From an uncultured Halomonas sp. (GTDB lineage Bacteria; Pseudomonadota; Gammaproteobacteria; Pseudomonadales; Halomonadaceae): DNA of 64,000 nt. Numbering within the stretch: the stretch's first letter is position 1; each line of letters opens with the position of its first letter. Below the pieces are notes generated by a model. The model ran no database searches. It had not been told where the DNA came from and saw only the letters and a list, made by a program, of their open reading frames with translations. The position numbers and the translations under genes were made by a program. Shown piece after piece: positions 55,364-63,020 of this stretch. The stretch spans positions 168,132 to 232,131 of the forward strand of contig NZ_CAMPKE010000005.1 of assembly GCF_946887195.1 (NCBI RefSeq), written 5' to 3'.

Positions 55364-56590
55364 TTACTCGGCCACCCAGGTTTTGGTCAGCGTACGCGCT
55401 TCGGGGTCGTACCGATAAACGCTGATGCCGCCGTCGTCGCGATGCCCGGTGACCAGCACATTGGCCTGGGGCGAGGTGGCGATGCTGAGGCTGCGCAAAT
55501 ACGAAGACGTCGACGGCCAGGGCTCGGTGCCCAGATCGAAATACTTCTGCGGCCAGGGATTGCCGGCCTCGAACAGCGCGACCCAATGGCTATAGGTGCC
55601 GAAACGCAGGAACTCCTCGCTGTCGTCGATAAAGGCCAGGGCGACGGTGGTGTTTGTGACCACGCTGCGATCACCCCAGCGGTCTGGCTCATCGGCTAGA
55701 GGCACAGGAATTAGCTGGCTTTTGTCCCATTGTTGATTGCTATCAGCCCCAGGTGGGGCATCATCCAAAAAAATACCATGGTAGTAGCTGGCCATGCGAT
55801 AGCGATCATTGAGTTGGTCGGTATTCCAGTACAAACCTATGGTGTTTTCATCGCCACTAACGACCCATTGGCCATTGGGGCTGATTACTGCATCCACCTT
55901 ATAGTTGTTCCCGGGCAGATTGGCGATAGGATCAAGCGTGCCGAGATTCCAAAGGACGACACCCCCGTAATAACTGAAGAGTTGATCGTCCAGGATAGAG
56001 GGTTGCTTTGTTGCATCGAATTCCTCGTCTCCCCCAGAACCCGCAGAGACAAATAGCCCGGCTTCTTCGGATAGGGTTAGGTGCATTAGCTTACCCGAGC
56101 CCAGAAAGCTCGGCGAGGTACCATCCCGTTTGATGGGCTGCGTTTCTTCACCATGGGCGTAAAAGAGATTCCAGTTCTTATCGGAAGCGATGTAATGGGT
56201 TAGCGAGGTATCCATGACATTCCCGTACGTTGGGAAGTGCTGGAACTGCTTAATGACTTCACCTTCGACCGTCTGTACCCGCACGGTATCGTTAAGGTCT
56301 TGCCACAAAAACGCATCGCGATCATGGATAAAATACGCGCTGTAGATATTGGCGTTGGTGGAAAGAATACTTCGGCTGTGCTGCTGTAAATCCCATAACA
56401 CCAGATGCTGGGATTGGTGCGTACTGACGGCATAGCGCCCATCGCTGGAGACACCGATGACCATCGCCAGGCCTAATTCACCACCGGGTTGCGAGCGATG
56501 CGACGAACATGCCGTCATGAATACGGTAAGGCCCCACATACAGAGCATCGTTATACATCGCTTCACTGTCTTGCAGTTAATAGCGGCCAA
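55364..56590 (-). CDS. Array lipoprotein 5 (WD/beta-propeller-like), terminal unit
   Basis: A 408-residue lipoprotein: TTG start with AAGGGA upstream, a signal ending FMTACSS (lipobox Cys near residue 28), then repeated beta-propeller-like strands (GVSSDGRYAVSTHQSQHLVLWDL, VVLWNLGTLDPIANLPG, WVALFEAGNPWPQKYFDLG, ISVYRYDPEARTLTKTW). Ser or Ala after the Cys suggests outer-membrane sorting. The N-terminal 130 and C-terminal 100 residues resemble the other four array lipoproteins; the middle differs. Its 3' end is more diverged than the others, ends in TAA after WVAE, and no fragment gene follows, so it closes the array. The start overlaps the upstream fragment gene by 14 bases. The proposed role is immunity to the preceding fragment (inference). 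Confidence 0.72.
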   Translation of the reverse strand: MAAINCKTVKRCITMLCMWGLTVFMTACSSHRSQPGGELGLAMVIGVSSDGRYAVSTHQSQHLVLWDLQQHSRSILSTNANIYSAYFIHDRDAFLWQDLNDTVRVQTVEGEVIKQFQHFPTYGNVMDTSLTHYIASDKNWNLFYAHGEETQPIKRDGTSPSFLGSGKLMHLTLSEEAGLFVSAGSGGDEEFDATKQPSILDDQLFSYYGGVVLWNLGTLDPIANLPGNNYKVDAVISPNGQWVVSGDENTIGLYWNTDQLNDRYRMASYYHGIFLDDAPPGADSNQQWDKSQLIPVPLADEPDRWGDRSVVTNTTVALAFIDDSEEFLRFGTYSHWVALFEAGNPWPQKYFDLGTEPWPSTSSYLRSLSIATSPQANVLVTGHRDDGGISVYRYDPEARTLTKTWVAE

Positions 56591-57077
56591 AATTCGAGTT
56601 CCCTTTTATTTTCTTCATGATGCCGTCCTGATAGCTTTTGATAAAGATTTCTTCAGTGGGGTATTTCATTGCCGAGTGGGCGAACAGCCAGGTTGATTGA
56701 TCGACAGGATAGAATACATTCGCATTAATCCTCCGCTCGAAAAACTTCTCCTCCTTCACCTCATCAAACCCCACCAATCCCAGCGCCGGTCGTACCCGCC
56801 GATCGCGTGGCTGCCAGTTGTCACGCTGGCCCAGCAATCGTAGGCGTTCGGCGAAACGTGCCGCCATCAGCTCGCCGATCTTGTAGTGGTGCGAGAGCGG
56901 CTTGAGCAGGTCGTACTCCGGCAGGGGGACATCCGGGTCGAGCGGGCCGGCGGGGGTTGCTGCCGCCACGCGGCGCGCTTCGTCGAGTATCGCTTGGGTG
57001 AGGGCATCCCAGGCGCGCTCGATGCGGTATTGGATAGGGGGCTCGTCCCGGGCGCGCTGTTGCAGATGGACCAGCAT
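56577..57077 (-). CDS. Array fragment protein D (putative displaced effector C-terminus)
   Basis: 166 residues from ATG 57077. The same frame stays open without ATG, GTG or TTG for 40 further codons back to the UAG of lipoprotein 4, and this stretch (WWTFPPLLAGGLGYFREYYF) looks like coding sequence. The first two thirds (PPIQYRIERAWDALTQAILDE, LPEYDLLKPLSHHYKIGELMAARFAERL) are nearly identical in all four fragments. The tail varies: KEEKFFERRINANVFYPVDQS here, then the shared FAHSAMKYPTEEIF and a variable end closing in FGRY. No signal peptide or membrane helix is seen. I do not recognise the family; it reads as the C-terminal part of a longer protein. Confidence 0.55.
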   Translation of the reverse strand: MLVHLQQRARDEPPIQYRIERAWDALTQAILDEARRVAAATPAGPLDPDVPLPEYDLLKPLSHHYKIGELMAARFAERLRLLGQRDNWQPRDRRVRPALGLVGFDEVKEEKFFERRINANVFYPVDQSTWLFAHSAMKYPTEEIFIKSYQDGIMKKIKGNSNFGRY

Positions 57078-57485
57078 CGCCGCTTCCCAGTCGCCACCCA
57101 GTGCGCGAGCACGCTCGAAGTAGTACTCACGAAAATAGCCCAGGCCACCGGCGAGCAGCGGTGGGAAGGTCCACCACTTCTTGGGGTAGGCTGGTTGCTA
57201 TTCGCCCACCCATTCCTTGGTCAGCGTGCGCGCCTTGGGGTCGTAGCGATAAACCGTGATGCCACCATCGTCGCGATGCCCAGTAACTAGCACATTGGCC
57301 TGTGGCGACGTCGCGATACTCAGGCTGCGCAGATACGACGACGTCGACGGCCAGGGCTCGGTGCCGAGATCGAAGTATTTCTGCGGCCAGGGGTTGCCGG
57401 CCTCGAACAGCGCGACCCAGTGGCTATAGGTGCCGAAGCGTAGGAATTCCTCGCTGTCGTCGATAAAGGCCAGGGCGACGGTGGT
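56848..57485 (-). repeat. 638-bp array block, copy D
   Basis: A near-identical block present four times in the array. It covers the last roughly 95 codons of a lipoprotein gene, its UAG and the first roughly 115 codons of the following fragment frame. By eye this copy and those at 58688 and 62383 show few or no differences. It is GC-rich like the rest of the chromosome. Confidence 0.85.
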
Positions 57486-58430
57486 GTTATCGACCAAGTA
57501 GTCACGGTTGCCCCAGCGATTCGGCTCATCGGCAAGGGGCACAGGTATCAGCCCGCTCATGTCATAGTTTCTTGGATCGTCGATACCATAAGGGGAGTCT
57601 TCCAGGAAAAGTCCTCCCGAATACCGCGCCATACGGTGACGATTTTCGGGATTTTCGGTATTCCAAAATAAGCCGATGCCCGCCTCGTCGCCGCTGATGA
57701 CCCATTTGCCGTCGGGGCTGATGACCGCATCGACTTTCGAGCTATTACCAGTTAATTGAGCAATAGGTTTAAGCTTATCGAGGCTCCATAAAAAGACTCC
57801 GCCATAATTGCTATATATCTGGTCTCCTACAATAAGAGGATATTCTTTATGGTCGAATCGACTGCGGCTATCAAAACCAGCCGTTGTAAAAAACCCTTCC
57901 TCTTCCGAGAGATTAATATGTAATAATTTTCCTGCCCCAACGACACTGGGTACCTCACCATCACTGAGGATGGTTTGCATCGCCTCGCCGTGTCCATAAA
58001 AGAGATTCCATTCGTCGTCTGAGGCAATGTAATGTGTCAGCGAGGTGTCCATCACATGGCCATAGGTGGGGAAGTGTTCGAACTGCTTGAGTATTTCGCC
58101 ATCGACCGTCTGCACATGAACGATATCGTTAAGGTCTTGCCATAAAAACGCATCGCGGTCGTGAATAAAGTAGGCGCTATAGATATTGGCGTTGGTCGAA
58201 AGAATCTCTCGCTGGCGCTTCTCCAAATCCCAGAGCACCAGATGCTTGGATTGATGGGTGCTGATCGCGTAGCGGCCATCGCTGGAAACGCCAACAACCA
58301 TCACCGGGCCGAGTTCTCCGCTGGGCTGCGATTTCTGCGACGCGCACGCCGTCATGAATACGACGAGAGCAATGGTACACGGCATGATTAAGCTGCATCT
58401 TGCTATCTTGTATTTATTAATAGCGACCAA
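57198..58430 (-). CDS. Array lipoprotein 4 (WD/beta-propeller-like)
   Basis: A 410-residue lipoprotein from TTG 58430 (AAGGGAG upstream), with the signal ending VVFMTACAS. Propeller-like strands include GVSSDGRYAISTHQSKHLVLWDL, GVFLWSLDKLKPIAQLTG and ISGDEAGIGLFWN. The distinctive middle (about residues 140-300) includes VGAGKLLHINLSEEEGFFTTAGFDSRSRFDHKEY, and its DNA is clearly AT-richer than the constant C-terminal part. It ends EWVGE with a UAG that is in frame with fragment D. By position it is the partner of fragment C, whose stop its start overlaps by 14 bases. Confidence 0.72.
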   Translation of the reverse strand: MVAINKYKIARCSLIMPCTIALVVFMTACASQKSQPSGELGPVMVVGVSSDGRYAISTHQSKHLVLWDLEKRQREILSTNANIYSAYFIHDRDAFLWQDLNDIVHVQTVDGEILKQFEHFPTYGHVMDTSLTHYIASDDEWNLFYGHGEAMQTILSDGEVPSVVGAGKLLHINLSEEEGFFTTAGFDSRSRFDHKEYPLIVGDQIYSNYGGVFLWSLDKLKPIAQLTGNSSKVDAVISPDGKWVISGDEAGIGLFWNTENPENRHRMARYSGGLFLEDSPYGIDDPRNYDMSGLIPVPLADEPNRWGNRDYLVDNTTVALAFIDDSEEFLRFGTYSHWVALFEAGNPWPQKYFDLGTEPWPSTSSYLRSLSIATSPQANVLVTGHRDDGGITVYRYDPKARTLTKEWVGE

Positions 58431-58917
58431 AATTCGAACTCCCTTTGATTCTGTCCATGATGCCCAGCTTATAGCTTTTGATAAAAATTTCCTCGGTGGG
58501 GTATTTCATCGCCGAGTGAGCGAACAGCCAGGTCGATTGGTCGACGAAACCAAAGATATTCTTTCCTAATTTTCGGGCGAAGAAGTCTTCTTGCCTGACC
58601 TCATCAAACCCCACCAGCCCCAGCGCCGGTCGTACCCGTCGATCGCGGGGTTGCCAGTTGTCACGCTGGCCGAGCTGGCGCAGGCGCTCGGCGAAACGTG
58701 CCGCCATCAGCTCGCCGATCTTGTAGTGGTGCGAGAGCGGCTTGAGCAGGTCGTACTCCGGCAGGGGGACATCCGGGTCGAGCGGGCCGGCGGGGGTTGC
58801 TGCCGCCACGCGGCGCGCTTCGTCGAGTATCGCTTGGGTGAGGGCATCCCAGGCGCGCTCGATGCGGTATTGGATAGGGGGCTCGTCCCGGGCGCGCTGT
58901 TGCAGATGGACCAGCAT
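58417..58917 (-). CDS. Array fragment protein C (putative displaced effector C-terminus)
   Basis: 166 residues from ATG 58917, open in frame back to the UAG of lipoprotein 3 without an ATG, GTG or TTG. The constant part matches the other fragments. The variable strip reads RQEDFFARKLGKNIFGFVDQS and the end is KLGIMDRIKGSSNFGRY. The stop overlaps the TTG of lipoprotein 4. A modest GGAAG sits before the ATG, so internal translation is possible. If the fragments are silent cassettes they would need recombination into an upstream full-length gene to be expressed. Confidence 0.55.
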   Translation of the reverse strand: MLVHLQQRARDEPPIQYRIERAWDALTQAILDEARRVAAATPAGPLDPDVPLPEYDLLKPLSHHYKIGELMAARFAERLRQLGQRDNWQPRDRRVRPALGLVGFDEVRQEDFFARKLGKNIFGFVDQSTWLFAHSAMKYPTEEIFIKSYKLGIMDRIKGSSNFGRY

Positions 58918-59325
58918 CGCCGCTTCCCAGTCGCCACCCAGTGCGCGAGCACGCTCGAAGTAGTACTCACGAAAATAGCCCAGGCCACCGGCGAGCAGCG
59001 GTGGGAAGGTCCACCACTTCTTGGGGTAGGCTGGTTGCTATTCGCCCACCCATTCCTTGGTCAGCGTGCGCGCCTTGGGGTCGTAGCGATAAACCGTGAT
59101 GCCACCATCGTCGCGATGCCCAGTAACTAGCACATTGGCCTGTGGCGACGTCGCGATACTCAGGCTGCGCAGATACGACGACGTCGACGGCCAGGGCTCG
59201 GTGCCGAGATCGAAGTATTTCTGCGGCCAGGGGTTGCCGGCCTCGAACAGCGCGACCCAGTGGCTATAGGTGCCGAAGCGTAGGAATTCCTCGCTGTCGT
59301 CGATAAAGGCCAGGGCGACGGTGGT
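58688..59325 (-). repeat. 638-bp array block, copy C
   Basis: The same block as at 56848, offset by 1840 bases. It has the same endpoints relative to the lipoprotein stop and the fragment ATG. Confidence 0.85.
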
Positions 59326-60264
59326 ATCAGTGGTCAAATGTCGCCCGCCCCAGCGATTTGGCTCTTCTGCCATGGGTACGGGTATTAGCCCGCTCATGTC
59401 ATAGTTTCTTGGATCGTCGATGTCGTACGGAGAGTCCTCCAGAAAAAGACCGCCTGAATAACGTGCCATTCGATGGCGTTTTTTGGGGTTACCGGCATTC
59501 CAAAATAAGCCGATGCCCGCTTCGTCGCCGCTGACGATCCATTGTCCATCGGGGCTGATTACCGCATCGACCTTCGAGCTATTGCCAGGTAGTTGCGCGA
59601 TGGGCTCAAGCGTGTCGAGGTTCCATAAGACAGGCAGCGCGTAATTGCTCCAGCGCTGCTTGGGGGCAAGAGGCGGATACTCTTCGATGTCATAGCCATC
59701 ATGTGTCGTGGACCCGGCAGAAACGAATAGCCCTTTTTCTTCCGAGATACTGAGATGCAATAGCTTCCCGGTACCTAGAAAACTTGGTGAAATGCCATCC
59801 TCTTTAACGGGCACCATCTCATCGCCATAGCCTGCAAAGAGGCTCCATTCATCATCCGAAGCGATGTAGTGAGTTAACGAAGTATCCATGACATGGCCAT
59901 AAGTAGGGAAGTGCGCAAATTGCTTGAGCACTTCGCCATTGATCGCTTGTACTCGAACGATATCGTTAAGGTCTTGCCACAGAAAGGCCTGGCGATCGTG
60001 AATAAAATAGGCACTATAGATATTGGCATTGGTGGAGAGAATCTCTCGGCTGTGCTGCTGTAAATCCCATAACACCAGATGCTTGGATTGGTGCGTGCTG
60101 ATCGCATAGCGACCATCGCTGGACACACCGATGACCATCGCTGGGCCTAGCTCGCCACTGGGTTGTCTGCTCTGGGACGCGCACGCCGTGATAAATACGG
60201 CAAGGCCCAATACATAGAGCCTTGTTAAACATTGCTTTATTTTTCTGCGGTTAATAGCGGCCAA
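59038..60264 (-). CDS. Array lipoprotein 3 (WD/beta-propeller-like)
   Basis: A 408-residue lipoprotein. I set the start at TTG 60264, the position matching the other units, with AAGGAA about 8 bases upstream; an earlier in-frame TTG at 60294 would add ten residues. The signal ends AVFITACAS. The propeller-like framework is shared; the variable middle includes DGISPSFLGTGKLLHLSISEEKGLFVSAG and HDGYDIEEYPPLAPKQRWSNY. One stretch (MARYSGGLFLEDSPYDIDDP) is nearly the same as in lipoprotein 4, so exchanges within the middle have also occurred. It ends EWVGE-UAG in frame with fragment C and is paired with fragment B. Confidence 0.72.
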   Translation of the reverse strand: MAAINRRKIKQCLTRLYVLGLAVFITACASQSRQPSGELGPAMVIGVSSDGRYAISTHQSKHLVLWDLQQHSREILSTNANIYSAYFIHDRQAFLWQDLNDIVRVQAINGEVLKQFAHFPTYGHVMDTSLTHYIASDDEWSLFAGYGDEMVPVKEDGISPSFLGTGKLLHLSISEEKGLFVSAGSTTHDGYDIEEYPPLAPKQRWSNYALPVLWNLDTLEPIAQLPGNSSKVDAVISPDGQWIVSGDEAGIGLFWNAGNPKKRHRMARYSGGLFLEDSPYDIDDPRNYDMSGLIPVPMAEEPNRWGGRHLTTDTTVALAFIDDSEEFLRFGTYSHWVALFEAGNPWPQKYFDLGTEPWPSTSSYLRSLSIATSPQANVLVTGHRDDGGITVYRYDPKARTLTKEWVGE

Positions 60265-60751
60265 AGCGTGAATTCCTTTTGATGCGTTCAACAATGCCGT
60301 CTTGGTAGCTCTTGATGAAAATTTCCTCGGTCGGGTACTTCATTGCCGAGTGGGCGAACAGCCAGGTCGATTGGTCGATGGGCTCGAATATATCCCGATC
60401 TATCCTTCGTTTGAAAAACTTCACATCCTCTACCTCATCAAACCCCACCAGCCCCAGCGCCGGTCGTACCCGTCGATCGCGGGGTTGCCAGTTGTCACGC
60501 TGGCCGAGCTGGCGCAGGCGCTCGGCGAAACGTGCCGCCATCAGCTCGCCGATCTTGTAGTGGTGCGAGAGCGGCTTGAGCAGGTCGTACTCCGGCAGGG
60601 GGACATCCGGGTCGAGCGGGCCGGCGGGGGTTGCTGCCGCCACGCGGCGCGCTTCGTCGAGTATCGCTTGGGTGAGGGCATCCCAGGCGCGCTCGATGCG
60701 GTATTGGATAGGGGGCTCGTCCCGGGCGCGCTGTTGCAGATGGACCAGCAT
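60251..60751 (-). CDS. Array fragment protein B (putative displaced effector C-terminus)
   Basis: 166 residues from ATG 60751, again open back to the UAG of lipoprotein 2 without a usual start. The variable strip is EDVKFFKRRIDRDIFEPIDQS and the end is QDGIVERIKRNSRFGRY. Four basic or acidic substitutions separate it from fragment A in the strip, while the preceding 100 residues are unchanged. The stop overlaps the coding start of lipoprotein 3 by 14 bases, the same junction as in the other units. Confidence 0.55.
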   Translation of the reverse strand: MLVHLQQRARDEPPIQYRIERAWDALTQAILDEARRVAAATPAGPLDPDVPLPEYDLLKPLSHHYKIGELMAARFAERLRQLGQRDNWQPRDRRVRPALGLVGFDEVEDVKFFKRRIDRDIFEPIDQSTWLFAHSAMKYPTEEIFIKSYQDGIVERIKRNSRFGRY

Positions 60752-61159
60752 CGCCGCTTCCCAGTCGCCACCCAGTGCGCGAGCACGCTCGAAGTAGTAC
60801 TCACGAAAATAGCCCAGGCCACCGGCGAGCAGCGGTGGGAAGGTCCACCACTTCTTGGGGTAGGCTGGTTGCTATTCGCCCACCCATTCCTTGGTCAGCG
60901 TGCGCGCCTTGGGGTCGTAGCGATAAACCGTGATGCCACCATCGTCGCGATGCCCAGTAACTAGCACATTGGCCTGTGGCGACGTCGCGATACTCAGGCT
61001 GCGCAGATACGACGACGTCGACGGCCAGGGCTCGGTGCCGAGATCGAAGTACTTCTGCGGCCAGGGGTTGCCGGCCTCGAACAGCGCGACCCAATGGCTG
61101 TAAGTGCCGAAGCGCAGGAACTCCTCGCTGTCGTCGATAAAGGCTAGGGCGACGGTGGT
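60522..61159 (-). repeat. 638-bp array block, copy B
   Basis: The same block, offset by 1834 bases from copy C. It carries several single-base differences in the lipoprotein portion (near 61048 and 61092-61119), so it is slightly older or from another source. Confidence 0.85.
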
Positions 61160-62125
61160 GTTATCGACCAAGTAGTTACGACTCCCCCAACGGTTCGGTT
61201 CATCCGCTAAGGGCACGGGGATAAGGCCGCTATCGTCAAATTTTCTCGGGTCGTCTAGGTCGTATTCGGAATCTTCCAGGAAAATGCCATTGTAATAGCT
61301 GGCCATCCAGTTCTTCTTGGATGGATTATCCGTATTCCAGAAAAGCCCGATATTATTTTCATCGCCACTAACGACCCATTGGCCATTGGGGCTGATTACT
61401 GCATCGACTTTGACGCTATTACCGGGCAATTTGGCAATGGGTTCTAGTGTATTAACATTCCAAAGCACCACGCCGGCATAGTTCGATGAAAAACGTAGAT
61501 CATCCAGCGGCCTGACGGTTGGGTGCTCATCAATTGACCGCTGATCGACTTCTCTAAAGCCGGACCCTGCGGAAACAAAGTAGCCGTTCTCGGCCAAGCT
61601 GAGTTTGAGCACTTTTCCGCTACCAAGAACGCTGGGGCTGTGGCTATCACGCAACACAGGTTGTAATTTTTCGCCGTGCCCGTGATAGATGTTCCATGTC
61701 GCATTCGCAGAAAGGTAATGGTCCAGATTTTTATCAATGACATGGCCATAGGTTGGGAAGTGTTCGAATTGCTTGAGTACCTTGCCATCGACCGTCTGTA
61801 CCCGGACCGTACCGCCAAGGTCTTGCCATAGGAACGCATTGCGATTACGGATAAAATAAGCGCTGTAGATATTGGCATTGGTGGAGAGGATATTCCGTTG
61901 CTGTTTCTCCAAGTTCCAGAGCACTAAATGCTTTGATTTATGTGTACTTATCGCATAGTGCCCGTCGCTAGAGACGCCGAGCGCCATGACGGGCCCAAGT
62001 CGGCCACCGGGTTGAGAACCGCTGGTTACACAACCTGCCAGCAATATGGCGATGGTCATAGCAAAAGCGAGTCGTGTGCAGCTATCCCAGAAAGTTTTTT
62101 TGCCGAAATTTTTAATAACGTCCAA
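60872..62125 (-). CDS. Array lipoprotein 2 (WD/beta-propeller-like)
   Basis: A 417-residue lipoprotein from TTG 62125 (AAGGAGAG upstream), with the signal ending IAILLAGCVTSG. Its N-terminal signal region and middle are the most distinct of the five: AENGYFVSAGSGFREVDQRSIDEHPTVRPLD and NWMASYYNGIFLEDSEYDLDDP. The last 100 residues match the others, ending EWVGE-UAG in frame with fragment B. Strands such as HLVLWNLEKQQ, VVLWNVNTLEPIAKLPG and IGLFWNTDNP support a beta-propeller. It is paired with fragment A by overlap. Confidence 0.72.
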   Translation of the reverse strand: MDVIKNFGKKTFWDSCTRLAFAMTIAILLAGCVTSGSQPGGRLGPVMALGVSSDGHYAISTHKSKHLVLWNLEKQQRNILSTNANIYSAYFIRNRNAFLWQDLGGTVRVQTVDGKVLKQFEHFPTYGHVIDKNLDHYLSANATWNIYHGHGEKLQPVLRDSHSPSVLGSGKVLKLSLAENGYFVSAGSGFREVDQRSIDEHPTVRPLDDLRFSSNYAGVVLWNVNTLEPIAKLPGNSVKVDAVISPNGQWVVSGDENNIGLFWNTDNPSKKNWMASYYNGIFLEDSEYDLDDPRKFDDSGLIPVPLADEPNRWGSRNYLVDNTTVALAFIDDSEEFLRFGTYSHWVALFEAGNPWPQKYFDLGTEPWPSTSSYLRSLSIATSPQANVLVTGHRDDGGITVYRYDPKARTLTKEWVGE

Positions 62126-62612
62126 AGCGCGATCTCTCCTTGATTCGATTGATGATGCCTTCCTTGTAGCTCTTGACGAATATCTCTTCGGTCGGGTATT
62201 TCATCGCCGAGTGGGCGAACAGCCATTTTGATTGATCTACAGTATCGAATGTTTCCGCAAATAACTTTCGCTCGAAAAACTTCACATCCTCTACCTCATC
62301 AAACCCCACCAACCCCAGCGCCGGTCGTACCCGTCGATCGCGTGGCTGCCAGTTGTCGCGCTGGCCGAGCTGGCGCAAGCGCTCGGCGAAACGTGCCGCC
62401 ATCAGCTCGCCGATCTTGTAGTGGTGCGAGAGCGGCTTGAGCAGGTCGTACTCCGGCAGGGGGACATCCGGGTCGAGCGGGCCGGCGGGGGTTGCTGCCG
62501 CCACGCGGCGCGCTTCGTCGAGTATCGCTTGGGTGAGGGCATCCCAGGCGCGCTCGATGCGGTATTGGATAGGGGGCTCGTCCCGGGCGCGCTGTTGCAG
62601 ATGGACCAGCAT
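62112..62612 (-). CDS. Array fragment protein A (putative displaced effector C-terminus)
   Basis: 166 residues from ATG 62612; the frame continues upstream for 40 codons to the UAG of lipoprotein 1. The constant region is the same as in B, C and D. The variable strip is EDVKFFERKLFAETFDTVDQS and the end is KEGIINRIKERSRFGRY. This is the fragment nearest the right edge, so it directly follows the first lipoprotein gene. A complete gene carrying the same domain would be expected further right, outside the window. Confidence 0.55.
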   Translation of the reverse strand: MLVHLQQRARDEPPIQYRIERAWDALTQAILDEARRVAAATPAGPLDPDVPLPEYDLLKPLSHHYKIGELMAARFAERLRQLGQRDNWQPRDRRVRPALGLVGFDEVEDVKFFERKLFAETFDTVDQSKWLFAHSAMKYPTEEIFVKSYKEGIINRIKERSRFGRY

Positions 62613-63020
62613 CGCCGCTTCCCAGTCGCCACCCAGTGCGCGAGCACGCTCGAAGTAGTACTCACGAAAATAGCCCAGGCCACCGGCGAGCAGCGGTGGG
62701 AAGGTCCACCACTTCTTGGGGTAGGCTGGTTGCTATTCGCCCACCCATTCCTTGGTCAGCGTGCGCGCCTTGGGGTCGTAGCGATAAACCGTGATGCCAC
62801 CATCGTCGCGATGCCCAGTAACTAGCACATTGGCCTGTGGCGACGTCGCGATACTCAGGCTGCGCAGATACGACGACGTCGACGGCCAGGGCTCGGTGCC
62901 GAGATCGAAGTATTTCTGCGGCCAGGGGTTGCCGGCCTCGAACAGCGCGACCCAGTGGCTATAGGTGCCGAAGCGTAGGAATTCCTCGCTGTCGTCGATA
63001 AAGGCCAGGGCGACGGTGGT
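62383..63020 (-). repeat. 638-bp array block, copy A
   Basis: The same block, offset by 1861 bases from copy B. A fifth, shorter and clearly diverged relative covers the lipoprotein 3' end at 55364-55645 and lacks the fragment half. Confidence 0.85.

Noticed and set aside
56886..57290. A 134-codon plus-strand frame repeated four times in the array, and a 93-codon minus-strand frame beside it
   Set aside because: Both lie wholly inside the repeated block in other reading frames. They repeat only because the block repeats and show no protein features.
56577..62735. UAG recoding or suppression as the main explanation of the array junctions
   Set aside because: UAG is used as a normal stop at several ordinary genes here, and the junction was copied with the block. 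Displaced fragments explain the missing starts more simply, so I kept read-through only as an alternative.
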